Positions 33,564-42,146 of a stretch of DNA of 51,402 nucleotides are shown one piece after another. Positions within the stretch are counted from its first letter, which is position 1; each line of letters starts with the position of its first letter. The notes beneath the pieces are model-generated. The model ran no database searches, was not told the origin of the DNA, and saw only the letters and a list, made by a program, of their open reading frames with translations. The translations under genes were made by a program, and so were the position numbers. The stretch spans positions 1 through 51,402 of the forward strand of contig NZ_FOLO01000041.1 of assembly GCF_900112265.1 (NCBI RefSeq), given 5' to 3'. This DNA comes from Pseudoalteromonas denitrificans DSM 6059 (GTDB taxonomy: Bacteria; Pseudomonadota; Gammaproteobacteria; Enterobacterales; Alteromonadaceae).

Positions 33564-35174
33564 ATGACCGCTTTAGAAAACTCAATTGATTTGTCGCAAT
33601 ATGGTATTAATGACGTTGCAGAAATTGTTTACAATCCATCTTATGAGTTACTTTTTGCTGAAGAAACTAAAGCCGGCCTAGAAGGTTTTGACAAAGGTGT
33701 CGAAACTGAACTTGGCGCAGTAAATGTAGACACTGGTATTTTTACTGGTCGTTCTCCTAAAGATAAGTATATTGTTCGTGATGACGTAACGCGCGATACT
33801 GTATGGTGGTCTGATCAAGGTAAAAATGATAACAAACCTATGACTCCTGAAACATGGGATCATTTAAAAGGTTTAGTTACAACTCAACTAAGCGGTGAGC
33901 GTTTATTTGTTGTTGATACTTTTTGTGGTGCTGATGAAGCAACACGTTTAAAAGTACGTTTTATTACTCAAGTAGCATGGCAAGCACATTTTGTTAAGAA
34001 CATGTTCATTCGCCCTACTGATGCTGAGCTTGAAAATTACGAACCTGATTTCGTAGTTATGAACGGTGCAAAAACAGTCAATGATAAATGGGAAGAGCAA
34101 GGTCTTAACTCTGAAAACTTTGTTGCTTTCAACCTAACTGAAAAAGTTCAACTAATCGGTGGTACTTGGTACGGCGGCGAAATGAAAAAAGGTATGTTCT
34201 CAATGATGAACTACTACCTTCCGCTTCAAGGCATCGCATCTATGCATTGTAGTGCAAATGTTGGTAAAGACGGCGATACAGCAATCTTCTTTGGGTTATC
34301 AGGTACTGGTAAAACAACGCTTTCTACAGATCCAAAACGTGAACTAATCGGTGATGATGAGCACGGTTGGGATGATAACGGCGTATTTAACTTTGAAGGC
34401 GGTTGTTATGCAAAAACAATCAACCTTAGCAAAGAAAATGAACCTGATATCTACAATGCAATCCGTCGTGATGCATTATTAGAAAACGTAACTGTTGATG
34501 CGAATGGTAAAATTGATTTTGACGATAACTCAAAAACTGAGAATACACGTGTTTCTTACCCAATTCATCATATCGACAACATCGTAAAACCAGTATCTCG
34601 TGCAGGTCACGCTAAGAAAGTCATTTTCTTAACTGCTGATGCATTTGGTGTTTTACCACCAGTTGCTAAGCTAACACCAGAGCAAACTGAGTACTACTTC
34701 CTTTCAGGTTTCACAGCTAAATTAGCGGGTACTGAACGTGGTATCACAGAACCTACTCCAACTTTCTCTAGCTGTTTTGGTGCTGCTTTCCTAAGCCTAC
34801 ATCCAACTCAGTACGCTGAAGTATTACACAAGCGTATGGAAGCTGCAGGCGCAGAAGCTTACCTAGTAAATACTGGCTGGAACGGTACTGGTAAACGTAT
34901 TTCTATCAAAGCAACACGTGCAATTATTGATTCAATCTTAGATGGTTCTATTGATAACGCTGAAGCAACTGTTATCCCAATGTTCAATCTAGAAGTACCG
35001 ACTTCAGTTGAAGGTGTTGAAGGTGACATTCTTGACCCTCGTAAGACATACGAAGACGCAAGTGTTTGGAATGATAAAGCTGTAGACTTAGCTAAACGTT
35101 TTGTAAATAACTTTGAGAAGTTCACTGATACAGAAAATGGTAAAGCATTAGTATCAGCTGGCCCTCAGCTATAA
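33564..35174 (+). CDS. pckA: Phosphoenolpyruvate carboxykinase (ATP)
   Basis: PckA (536 aa; E. coli 540) converts oxaloacetate and ATP to phosphoenolpyruvate, CO2 and ADP, the entry step of gluconeogenesis. Visible sites are the substrate loop GRSPKDKYIV, the kinase-1 P-loop GLSGTGKTTLS (about residues 242-252) and the metal-binding segment LIGDDEHGWDD. The adenine-binding region near TRVSYPIHHIDN is also present. AGGAG lies 11 nt before the ATG. Two identical palindromes upstream suggest control by a carbon-source regulator. It converges with envZ across a shared hairpin terminator. Confidence 0.98.
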   Translation: MTALENSIDLSQYGINDVAEIVYNPSYELLFAEETKAGLEGFDKGVETELGAVNVDTGIFTGRSPKDKYIVRDDVTRDTVWWSDQGKNDNKPMTPETWDHLKGLVTTQLSGERLFVVDTFCGADEATRLKVRFITQVAWQAHFVKNMFIRPTDAELENYEPDFVVMNGAKTVNDKWEEQGLNSENFVAFNLTEKVQLIGGTWYGGEMKKGMFSMMNYYLPLQGIASMHCSANVGKDGDTAIFFGLSGTGKTTLSTDPKRELIGDDEHGWDDNGVFNFEGGCYAKTINLSKENEPDIYNAIRRDALLENVTVDANGKIDFDDNSKTENTRVSYPIHHIDNIVKPVSRAGHAKKVIFLTADAFGVLPPVAKLTPEQTEYYFLSGFTAKLAGTERGITEPTPTFSSCFGAAFLSLHPTQYAEVLHKRMEAAGAEAYLVNTGWNGTGKRISIKATRAIIDSILDGSIDNAEATVIPMFNLEVPTSVEGVEGDILDPRKTYEDASVWNDKAVDLAKRFVNNFEKFTDTENGKALVSAGPQL

Positions 35175-35180
35175 AGTTGC

Positions 35181-35200
35181 TGCGAGAGATTGCTCTCGCA
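35181..35200 (+). other. Hairpin directly after pckA
   Basis: A perfect 8-bp stem (TGCGAGAG/CTCTCGCA, loop ATTG) starts 7 bp past the pckA stop. No U-run follows, so it probably protects the 3' end or assists the larger terminator just downstream. Confidence 0.55.
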
Positions 35201-35204
35201 AATT

Positions 35205-35261
35205 AAAAAGGGGTCGGAGTACATTAACTGTTAATAAGTTAATTCACTCCGACCCCTTTTT
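35205..35261. repeat. REP-like long inverted repeat acting as bidirectional terminator
   Basis: A 16-bp perfect inverted repeat (arms 35205-35220 and 35246-35261) with GGGGTCGGAGT and its complement encloses a second 7-bp stem (ATTAACT/AGTTAAT). The A-run on one side and T-run on the other allow termination in both directions, serving convergent pckA and envZ. The GGGGTCGGAGT core with an inner TTAA arm resembles dispersed REP elements of marine gammaproteobacteria as I recall them. Copy number cannot be tested here. Confidence 0.75.
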
Positions 35262-35264
35262 ATT

Positions 35265-36566
35265 TTATTGTTTAACGAGAAAGCTTACTTTTGCTTCTAA
35301 TCCGCCTTCAGGCATATTTTTTAATGTCACTATGCCGTTATGCATATCAACAATCCGTTTAATGATTGCCAAACCTAAACCACTCCCCTCACTACCCCGC
35401 GCTAAGTCACCTTGTGTGAATGGCTGAAATACACGTTCGAGCTCATTTTCTGGGATCCCAGGGCCTTTATCTTGAATAGCGACATAAGCATACTTTTTGG
35501 ATTTTTCTAAACCGGTAATAACTTTAATATCATCATCTGAATAACGAAGTGCGTTCTCAATCATATTTGTGACAACACGTTTTATTGCAACATGGCTTAA
35601 TGGAATATTAGGAATACTTTCATTTAACTCTGTATTGATCATCCTTAGTTTTTTCTGTTCAGATGATACAACCTCCGACACCAAAGCATTTAGGTCTTCA
35701 TTGATTAGCTCTGCTACTTTATGATGTCTTAGGTATTCAATGAATTGATCAATTATGGCATTCATATCTTCAATATCATAAATGATGCCATCACGTAAAT
35801 AATCTTCATCATCAGACATCATTTCAGTCGCTAATCTAATCCGTGTTAAAGGGGTCCTTAGATCATGAGATACGCCAGCCATTAATAAACGCCTGTCTTC
35901 TTCAAGCTCTTTAATGCCCTTAGACATTTGATTAAACGCCCGGGTCACCTCAATCACTTCAATAGAACCGCGCTCTATAAGCTGAGTAGAATAATCTCCA
36001 ACACCTACTTTTACAGCGGCGTCTTGCAGTGACTTTAAAGGTCTATTGAGCTGGCTTGCAAATAGCCAACCGCCTAAAACACTCAGAACCCCAATACAAG
36101 CTAAATAGAAAGTTAAAAATTCTAATTGTGTTTCTTTAAAGCCCATTAAAGGCACTCGAACCCAAAACCCAGGCGCTTGAGGTGATTCGACCCAATATAC
36201 AAGTTTTTTTGCCTGGTTGATCCTGACCCTAGCCGGCCCTCCGAGTTGCTTAGACATAATGCTTGATAACATTGGATATTCTGAAGCCATTTCTAAGCCA
36301 CTTTTAAAAGCTTGTGCTTCAGACATTACTTCAACCCCTGTTGCCAAATAAAACTTTTCAGTAATTTCTGGAGATAAAACGATGCCATCGTTTACGCCAA
36401 TAAATACGGTTTTAACTTGCTTTGAAAGCATTAAAGTAACTTGTTCTATTGTTGGCTTCACAACATAAAAAGTAACCGATATATAAGAAACAATTTGATT
36501 TATTAACAGTAGTGCACCTACAAAAAAAACAGTTTGTCCAAATGCGCTACGAGGGAATAATCGCAT
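35265..36566 (-). CDS. envZ: Osmosensor histidine kinase EnvZ
   Basis: EnvZ (433 aa; E. coli 450) is the inner-membrane kinase that controls OmpR. Two membrane segments (about 12-36 and 150-170) flank a periplasmic domain. A HAMP domain (about 171-222), the dimerisation/phosphoacceptor helix AGVSHDLRTPLTRIRL with His234 and the ATPase core follow. The core shows N-box MIENALRYS, G1 DKGPGIP and G2 GSGLGLAI. The start codon overlaps the last base of ompR. It converges with pckA, sharing the hairpin at 35205-35261. Confidence 0.96.
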   Translation of the reverse strand: MRLFPRSAFGQTVFFVGALLLINQIVSYISVTFYVVKPTIEQVTLMLSKQVKTVFIGVNDGIVLSPEITEKFYLATGVEVMSEAQAFKSGLEMASEYPMLSSIMSKQLGGPARVRINQAKKLVYWVESPQAPGFWVRVPLMGFKETQLEFLTFYLACIGVLSVLGGWLFASQLNRPLKSLQDAAVKVGVGDYSTQLIERGSIEVIEVTRAFNQMSKGIKELEEDRRLLMAGVSHDLRTPLTRIRLATEMMSDDEDYLRDGIIYDIEDMNAIIDQFIEYLRHHKVAELINEDLNALVSEVVSSEQKKLRMINTELNESIPNIPLSHVAIKRVVTNMIENALRYSDDDIKVITGLEKSKKYAYVAIQDKGPGIPENELERVFQPFTQGDLARGSEGSGLGLAIIKRIVDMHNGIVTLKNMPEGGLEAKVSFLVKQ

Positions 36567-37285
36567 TACTCATCACTATCGGGAACAAAAACATATCCTA
36601 GTCCCCAAACCGTTTGTAAATATCTAGGGTTGGCAGGGTCTTCTTCAATCATACGGCGTAAACGTGAAACCTGTACATCAATACTGCGCTCAAGAGCACT
36701 ATAATCACGACCTCTCGCAAGATTCATTAACTTATCTCTACTTAGAGGCTCTCTAGGATGAGTAACTAAGGCTTTTAAAACTGCAAACTCACCACTTGTA
36801 AGAGAAATAACTTCATCACCATGGTTCATTTCACGAGTTGCTAAATTTAATTTATAATCGCCGAATTCAATTTTATTTTCTTCGGCAGCTGGCGCTCCAG
36901 GCACGTCAGATGAGCGTCTACGTAAAATAGCTTTAATACGGGCTAATAATTCTCGAGGATTAAAAGGTTTTGGAATGTAGTCATCAGCTCCAAGTTCTAG
37001 ACCAATAATACGGTCGACTTCATCACCTTTAGCTGTAAGCATAATAATAGGAATATCATTTTCTTTTTGACGTAATCGGCGGCATATTGATAACCCATCT
37101 TCACCTGGTAGCATTAGATCTAATACTAATAAATGAAAATTCTCTCGTTCAAGCAGTCGATCCATTTGCTCCGAATTTCCAGCTGAGCGGACAATAAAAC
37201 CTTGCTCTACCAAATAACGTTCTAACAATGAACGTAAACGCATATCATCATCTACAACTAAAACTTTGGTTGTTTCTTGTCCCAT
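36566..37285 (-). CDS. ompR: Response regulator OmpR
   Basis: OmpR (239 aa, same as E. coli) is the DNA-binding partner of EnvZ and controls porin and envelope genes. The receiver domain has the acidic pocket (VVDDDMR), phosphoacceptor Asp56 in LVLDLMLPG and the conserved Lys106 in YIPKPF. The C-terminal winged-helix domain contains LTSGEFAVLKAL and RSIDVQVSRLRRMIEEDPANPRYLQTVWGLGYVF. It is the first gene of the ompR-envZ operon and overlaps envZ by one base. Confidence 0.97.
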   Translation of the reverse strand: MGQETTKVLVVDDDMRLRSLLERYLVEQGFIVRSAGNSEQMDRLLERENFHLLVLDLMLPGEDGLSICRRLRQKENDIPIIMLTAKGDEVDRIIGLELGADDYIPKPFNPRELLARIKAILRRRSSDVPGAPAAEENKIEFGDYKLNLATREMNHGDEVISLTSGEFAVLKALVTHPREPLSRDKLMNLARGRDYSALERSIDVQVSRLRRMIEEDPANPRYLQTVWGLGYVFVPDSDE

Positions 37286-37440
37286 TACCTAACTCCGCGT
37301 TAATTATTTTTATCTATATAAGCTCAATATAAAAGAAAATGTCGCTAATAAAAATCCTTTTGTGCTTTAGTTTGTTACCGAAAGTTTCATTAAAACTTAT
37401 ATCGCACATAATCGTATATAAAACACGCTTATTTCTGACT

Positions 37441-37920
37441 TCATTTATCATATACAATGGCGTTGATAAACCATTCCTTATTACCCTCTGGGGTTTTTAC
37501 AATAAACTCATCATCAACTTCTTTTTTCAGCAACGCTCTAGCCATAGGCGAGTCAATTGAAATCAAAGGTTCATTTTCATCTCCATATATTTCATCTGGC
37601 CCTACTATTTTAAATGACTTAATCTCACCCTTTTCATTTTCAATTTCTACCTTAGCACCAAAAAACACTTTACCTTCTTGGACTGGTGAATATTCAATAA
37701 CCTTTAAATCAGGTAATCGCTTTCTTAGATATCTTACACGGCGATCTATTTGACGAAGTACACGTTTGTTAAAGGTATAATCTGCATTTTCAGATCTATC
37801 CCCCAAACTTGCAGCCCAGGAAACAATTTTTGTTATTTCAGGACGTTTCACTGTCCATAAATAATTTTCTTCTTCTTGAAGTTTTCTGTAACCTTCTGCA
37901 GTCACTAAATTTGTTTTCAC
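37441..37920 (-). CDS. greB: Transcription elongation factor GreB
   Basis: GreB (159 aa with this start; E. coli 158) rescues backtracked RNA polymerase by stimulating transcript cleavage. The coiled-coil tip with the acidic pair is visible in ASLGDRSENADY. RVRYLRKRLPDLKVIEYSP and SIDSPMARALLKKEVDD are GreB-type rather than GreA. I choose the GTG at 37920 because MKTNLVTAEGYRKL aligns with the E. coli N-terminus and GAAGAAG lies 6 nt upstream. The GTG at 37929 would add three residues. It diverges from tex. Confidence 0.94.
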   Translation of the reverse strand: MKTNLVTAEGYRKLQEEENYLWTVKRPEITKIVSWAASLGDRSENADYTFNKRVLRQIDRRVRYLRKRLPDLKVIEYSPVQEGKVFFGAKVEIENEKGEIKSFKIVGPDEIYGDENEPLISIDSPMARALLKKEVDDEFIVKTPEGNKEWFINAIVYDK

Positions 37921-38177
37921 ACGCTTCACTTCTTCATTTGAATATTTAAAAGAGTATTACAGCATCTTAGATAATTTGAGCTTCATTTCAAGCTTAGAAT
38001 TATCATAGTTTAATTCTCTTTAAAATTGGACTTTTGCACAGTGAATAGAGACAATCTTATTCATTCTAAGGTCTAACGCAAAGATTTGAATTTCACATTT
38101 TAGTTAAACGATACCAAATTCAAAGCTTCATCTTAAATTTTAAGACCTTCTCATATGATTAAGTTTATAGGTTCAAA

Positions 38178-40502
38178 ATGACCCAAATTGCATCTCAATT
38201 AGCATTAGAATTAAATGCTAAAGAAAATCAAGTTATCGCAGCTACTAAATTATTAGATGAAGGCGCAACAGTCCCATTTATAGCACGCTATAGAAAAGAA
38301 GCAACAGGTGGGCTAGATGATACCCAATTACGTTTATTAGAGCAGCGACTAAACTACTTGAGAACCTTAGAAGAAAGGCGAACTTTCATTTTAAATACCA
38401 TAAAAGACCAAGGTAAATTATCAGCTCAATTAGAAGAAGAAATCAAAACGGCTAGTAGTAAGACAGAATTAGAAGACTTATATTTACCTTTTAAAGCAAA
38501 GCGTAGAACAAAAGGACAGATAGCCATTGAGGCTGGTTTAAAACCTTTAGCTGAAAATCTTTATAATCAAACTTCTCTGGTACCTGAAGAAGAAGCTCAA
38601 AAATATCTAAACCCTGAGTTTAAAATTAACGACACCAAAGCAGCGCTAGAGGGTGCCAAATTTATTTTAATAGAAAGGTTTGCTGAAGACGCAAAATTGT
38701 TAGCAAAATTACGTCGTCAAATTAACCAGTATGGCGTTATTGAAAGTAAAGTAATTAAAGGAAAAGAAAACGAAGGCGCAAAATATCAAGATTACTTTTC
38801 TCATACCGAAAACCTTAAAAAAGTTCCCTCTCATAGAGCATTAGCCATGTTGCGAGCTCGCAGTGCAGGCATAGTACAATTAAACATTATTCCTGATCCC
38901 AGTTCAGAACGACCAGAAGGTGTGTGCATTAACATCATAGCAAAACACTTCAATATTGATCTGCAGAATAATGAAACGAGTAAATGGTTATTAAGTGTTG
39001 TGCAAACAAGCTGGAAGGCTAAACTATCTTTGCATTTAGAAAACGAATTTTTAGGCGCTATGCGTGATAAAGCTGAAGATGGTGCTATCGATGTATTTGC
39101 AAAAAACCTAAAAGACTTATTAATGGCAGCTCCTGCTGGTGCACGAAAAACCTTAGGGTTAGATCCTGGCCTACGTACAGGTGTAAAAGCCGCAATAGTA
39201 GACGAAACAGGAAAAATGTTAGGTCACTGTACTATTTTTCCCCATGCACCACAGAATCATTGGGACAAGTCTTTACGCACTTTAGGGCAATTATGTCGTC
39301 AGCATAAAGTAGAATTAATTGCGATAGGCAATGGCACCGCTTCTCGTGAAACCGACAAACTTGCAGCTGAACTGATAAAAGCTGAAAGTGATTTAAAAAT
39401 GAATAAAATTGTCGTCAGTGAAGCTGGTGCATCTGTTTATTCAGCATCAGAACTTGCTGCTAATGAGTTTCCTGATTTAGATGTATCTATTCGTGGTGCA
39501 GTGTCAATTGCACGTAGACTACAAGATCCACTTGCTGAGCTGGTTAAAATTGAACCTAAGGCCATCGGTGTTGGCCAGTATCAACATGATGTATCACAGA
39601 GTAATTTATCATCTAGCCTAGATGGTGTTATTGAAGACTGTGTAAATGCTGTTGGCGTAGATATCAATATGGCATCAGCTCCTTTATTAGCGCGTGTTTC
39701 TGGTTTAAATAAAACTTTGTCTCAAAATATTGTTAAATACAGAGACAATAATGGTGTATTTACTAATAGAACTCAGCTTAAAAAAGTGGAACGTTTAGGT
39801 CCTAAAGCATTTGAACAATGTGCTGGTTTTTTACGCATCAATAATGGTTCAGACCCATTAGATAGCTCATCTGTTCATCCTGAAGCTTACCCAGTTGTTA
39901 AGCGTATTTTAATCCAAACAAATATCGAAGTAGCTCAATTAATTGGCAATAGCGAAAACCTAAAATCTTTAAACCCTAGTGATTTTATTGATGATAAATT
40001 TGGCTTACCTACAGTGACGGATATTATTGAAGAATTGGATAAACCTGGCAGAGATCCTCGCCCACAATTTAAAACTGCAACTTTTAAAGAAGGCGTAGAA
40101 ACAGTTTCTGATTTAAAGCCAGGAATGATATTAGAAGGTGTTGTTTCTAACGTTGCTAACTTTGGTGCTTTTGTTGATGTAGGAGTTCACCAAGATGGTT
40201 TAGTGCATATTTCCTCTATTACTAACAAGTTTATATCTGATCCCCGTGAAGTAGTAAAAGCGGGCGATATTGTAAAAGTAAAAGTAGTTGAGGTTGATGT
40301 AGCACGCAAACGCATTAGTTTTACCATGCGTCTAAATGATGATATCAATCAATCTGCACATAAAGGACAACAGCACAAAGCTCAGCCTAATAAACCAAAG
40401 CAAAATCATGCTAAACCTAAAGCAGCAAAACCTAGGAAAGAGTCGAATAATGCAGCTATGGGCAATGCCTTTGCGGATGCGTTTGCAAAGCTTAAAAAGT
40501 AA
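38178..40502 (+). CDS. tex: RNA-binding transcription accessory protein Tex
   Basis: Tex/YhgF (774 aa; E. coli 773) is a nucleic-acid-binding cytoplasmic protein linked to transcription and RNA turnover. An N-terminal helical region (ARYRKEATGGLDDTQLR at about residues 36-52) is followed by a YqgF/RuvC-like domain starting near LGLDPGLRTG (about 324). Helix-hairpin-helix motifs lie around 500-560 and an S1 domain at about 643-715 (GMILEGVVSNVANFGAFVDVG). The C-terminal tail is Lys/Gln/Pro-rich. The greB-tex neighbourhood matches E. coli greB-yhgF. Confidence 0.96.
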   Translation: MTQIASQLALELNAKENQVIAATKLLDEGATVPFIARYRKEATGGLDDTQLRLLEQRLNYLRTLEERRTFILNTIKDQGKLSAQLEEEIKTASSKTELEDLYLPFKAKRRTKGQIAIEAGLKPLAENLYNQTSLVPEEEAQKYLNPEFKINDTKAALEGAKFILIERFAEDAKLLAKLRRQINQYGVIESKVIKGKENEGAKYQDYFSHTENLKKVPSHRALAMLRARSAGIVQLNIIPDPSSERPEGVCINIIAKHFNIDLQNNETSKWLLSVVQTSWKAKLSLHLENEFLGAMRDKAEDGAIDVFAKNLKDLLMAAPAGARKTLGLDPGLRTGVKAAIVDETGKMLGHCTIFPHAPQNHWDKSLRTLGQLCRQHKVELIAIGNGTASRETDKLAAELIKAESDLKMNKIVVSEAGASVYSASELAANEFPDLDVSIRGAVSIARRLQDPLAELVKIEPKAIGVGQYQHDVSQSNLSSSLDGVIEDCVNAVGVDINMASAPLLARVSGLNKTLSQNIVKYRDNNGVFTNRTQLKKVERLGPKAFEQCAGFLRINNGSDPLDSSSVHPEAYPVVKRILIQTNIEVAQLIGNSENLKSLNPSDFIDDKFGLPTVTDIIEELDKPGRDPRPQFKTATFKEGVETVSDLKPGMILEGVVSNVANFGAFVDVGVHQDGLVHISSITNKFISDPREVVKAGDIVKVKVVEVDVARKRISFTMRLNDDINQSAHKGQQHKAQPNKPKQNHAKPKAAKPRKESNNAAMGNAFADAFAKLKK

Positions 40503-40619
40503 ATTTAAATCAATACAGTAAAGATATAAGTCCGATTTTTAGAGCGCATTTTGACCACTAGTAGGATGTGCTCTCTCTCCAATCTCACCACAATATACAA
40601 GTGCAAACCGTATAAAATG

Positions 40620-40643
40620 ACACTAGATATAACACTAGATATA
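40620..40643. repeat. Tandem duplication of a 12-bp unit
   Basis: ACACTAGATATA occurs twice in direct succession in the 296-bp gap between tex and the convergent metallopeptidase gene. No terminator or gene could be recognised in the rest of this gap (40503-40798). Confidence 0.6.
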
Positions 40644-40798
40644 ACATTTCGATAAAGAGTTAATATCCATTTAATTAAATAAGTGATCAAATATAAATAA
40701 GAATAAACCTTCAATAGCAAGGTGTTTTATTGAGCAACAGTCAATGTTGTATATTTGAAGCATTTAGAAAGGGCATATATTAATTGGAACTGATATAA

Positions 40799-41704
40799 CT
40801 AAATCTGCTGAGCAAAATTTTGAGGAGTGAAAGGTGAGGTTGCGGCTTGATAAAAGTTAGCGATTCGAACAGCTCTTTCATTTATTGAAGTGTCTCTTTG
40901 TGCTAATAATTCTTGATTGTCTTCGGAAGTTTTAGCTAACTCTTTTTCTTTTAATGATTCTTCATCAGAAGCTAGTTGGTCTTCTTGGCTTTCATCCTCT
41001 TTATTTTCAGCATCATTTTTATTTATACTGGAGTTTTCTTTTGTTAACTCGGTTTGGGCTGTAGCTAATTTTTGTGCAGCATCTGCTGCAATTGCGCGAT
41101 CAGCACTTGAAGGTTCAGCTGGTGCTAAAGCCGCAGCTTGAACTTGCTGCATTTTGTTTATAGTAGCCTGAGGATCCCCAGAAACAACTGAAACATCTAT
41201 CGATACTTCGCCACCAACAGCATAATTACTGCCATCAGGTCCTCGCTGATATTCATAACTAGGAGAACCTGCATATTGACCACCAACAGCGGCATGCGCA
41301 TGTTCGTGATTACGAACCTCAGTATCCCGAGACTTAAGTTGTTTTAATTGCTCAAGTTCTTTTTGTTCTACTTGTTTTGTGTCTTTTTGATTTTTTTGCT
41401 GTTCGTCGCTTTCTTCTTTTTGCTGATTGTGTTGTTCTTTATTCTGGGAATTATTTTCTTTATCTTCTTCTATTTTTTTATTGGTTGATTCCTCACTTAA
41501 CAAAACTTCCTGATTTTCACTTACTGATTTCCCTGGCTGTTTTGTTTTATCAGAATCACCTGCTAATTTAGACTCTGCAGGCGATGCTTCAGGTTTATTT
41601 ATTTCCTGTACTAGCTCTCTTTTTTGATTATCGTGGCGCGCCGTTTCCGTATGTACATTAGCTGTATTTAAGTTTATTGCTGGAAACGTGGTAACAATAT
41701 TCAT
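40799..41704 (-). CDS. Putative metallopeptidase with HExxH motif (SprA-related family)
   Basis: A 301-aa protein without a signal peptide. The first 120 residues are low complexity, rich in Lys/Glu/Gln/Asn and probably coiled or disordered. The core (about 120-220) matches what I know as the SprA-related putative metalloprotease family: RDTEVRNHEHAHAAVGGQYAG carries HEHAH (residues 133-137, an HExxH zinc motif). It is followed by YEYQRGPDGSNYAVGGEVSIDVS and a DPxATI-Q-A-A-LAPAEPSSAD helix. The tail ENQELLAQ...INERAVRIANFYQAA is helical. It lies 9 nt after a small rod-like gene, so the two are likely co-transcribed. Proteolysis and substrate are unproven. Confidence 0.75.
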   Translation of the reverse strand: MNIVTTFPAINLNTANVHTETARHDNQKRELVQEINKPEASPAESKLAGDSDKTKQPGKSVSENQEVLLSEESTNKKIEEDKENNSQNKEQHNQQKEESDEQQKNQKDTKQVEQKELEQLKQLKSRDTEVRNHEHAHAAVGGQYAGSPSYEYQRGPDGSNYAVGGEVSIDVSVVSGDPQATINKMQQVQAAALAPAEPSSADRAIAADAAQKLATAQTELTKENSSINKNDAENKEDESQEDQLASDEESLKEKELAKTSEDNQELLAQRDTSINERAVRIANFYQAATSPFTPQNFAQQI

Positions 41705-41713
41705 AAAAAGTAA

Positions 41714-42028
41714 TTAAACTCTTACATCTATTAATGTGCCTAATACTTCATCAGCTGTTTCAATTGTTTTTGCGTTTGCTTGCGCATTAAACTGTTCAAC
41801 TTTTAAGTTAACTAAGGCCTCATCTATTCTTGCCGGTGGTTGCGCAGGCTGAATCGCAACTTCATCAGAGCGAGATGCCTCAACAGCTTTGTTTCTATCA
41901 ATTTGGTCATTCCTAATCGCCTGCTGCTCTTGAGCTGCACGATTTATATCTTGAGCTGATTGCGAAATTTCTTGACTTGCTCTTTGGAATCCTTGCACGC
42001 CTGAATTAAATGCGGGACTAATAGCCAT
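41714..42028 (-). CDS. Small protein with flagellar rod/hook-like termini
   Basis: A 104-aa unrecognised protein without a signal peptide. The N-terminal 32 residues (FNSGVQGFQRASQEISQSAQ and onward) resemble the N-terminal helix of flagellar rod and hook proteins. The C-terminus ALVNLKVEQFNAQANAKTIE then TADEVLGTLIDVRV resembles the Flg_bbr_C helix, where axial proteins typically show an NA-K-I-TADE-L-TLL pattern. The middle (35-70) is short, polar and Pro-rich, so it would be an axial protein with no central domain. It is followed after 9 nt by the putative metallopeptidase. AAGGAG lies before the ATG. Function is unknown; the flagellar resemblance is pattern-based. Confidence 0.65.
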   Translation of the reverse strand: MAISPAFNSGVQGFQRASQEISQSAQDINRAAQEQQAIRNDQIDRNKAVEASRSDEVAIQPAQPPARIDEALVNLKVEQFNAQANAKTIETADEVLGTLIDVRV

Positions 42029-42146
42029 AAAATAAACTCCTTAAACGATCATTCCTATCTAATTATCGCTCAAAAAACAAACTAAATAAAGCTAAAAAAC
42101 TAAATAATAAAAGCACATTACCTTTATTATTTTAATTTATTAATTT

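Noticed and set aside
38001..38177. Possible regulatory dyads between greB and tex
   Set aside because: Only short AT-rich inverted repeats are present, no better than expected by chance in this base composition, and no convincing promoter pair was found.
40505..40720. A 71-codon minus-strand frame in the tex/metallopeptidase gap
   Set aside because: It overlaps the tandem 12-bp repeat, has no ribosome-binding site, and its Ile/Leu/Tyr-rich product resembles translated AT-rich DNA.
42050..42095. Sigma28-like promoter for the mini rod protein (TTTAGTTT and AGCGATAA)
   Set aside because: The two half-sites partly match the flagellar consensus, but they are separated by 8 rather than about 11 nt and both have two mismatches. 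It is suggestive but below what I would annotate.
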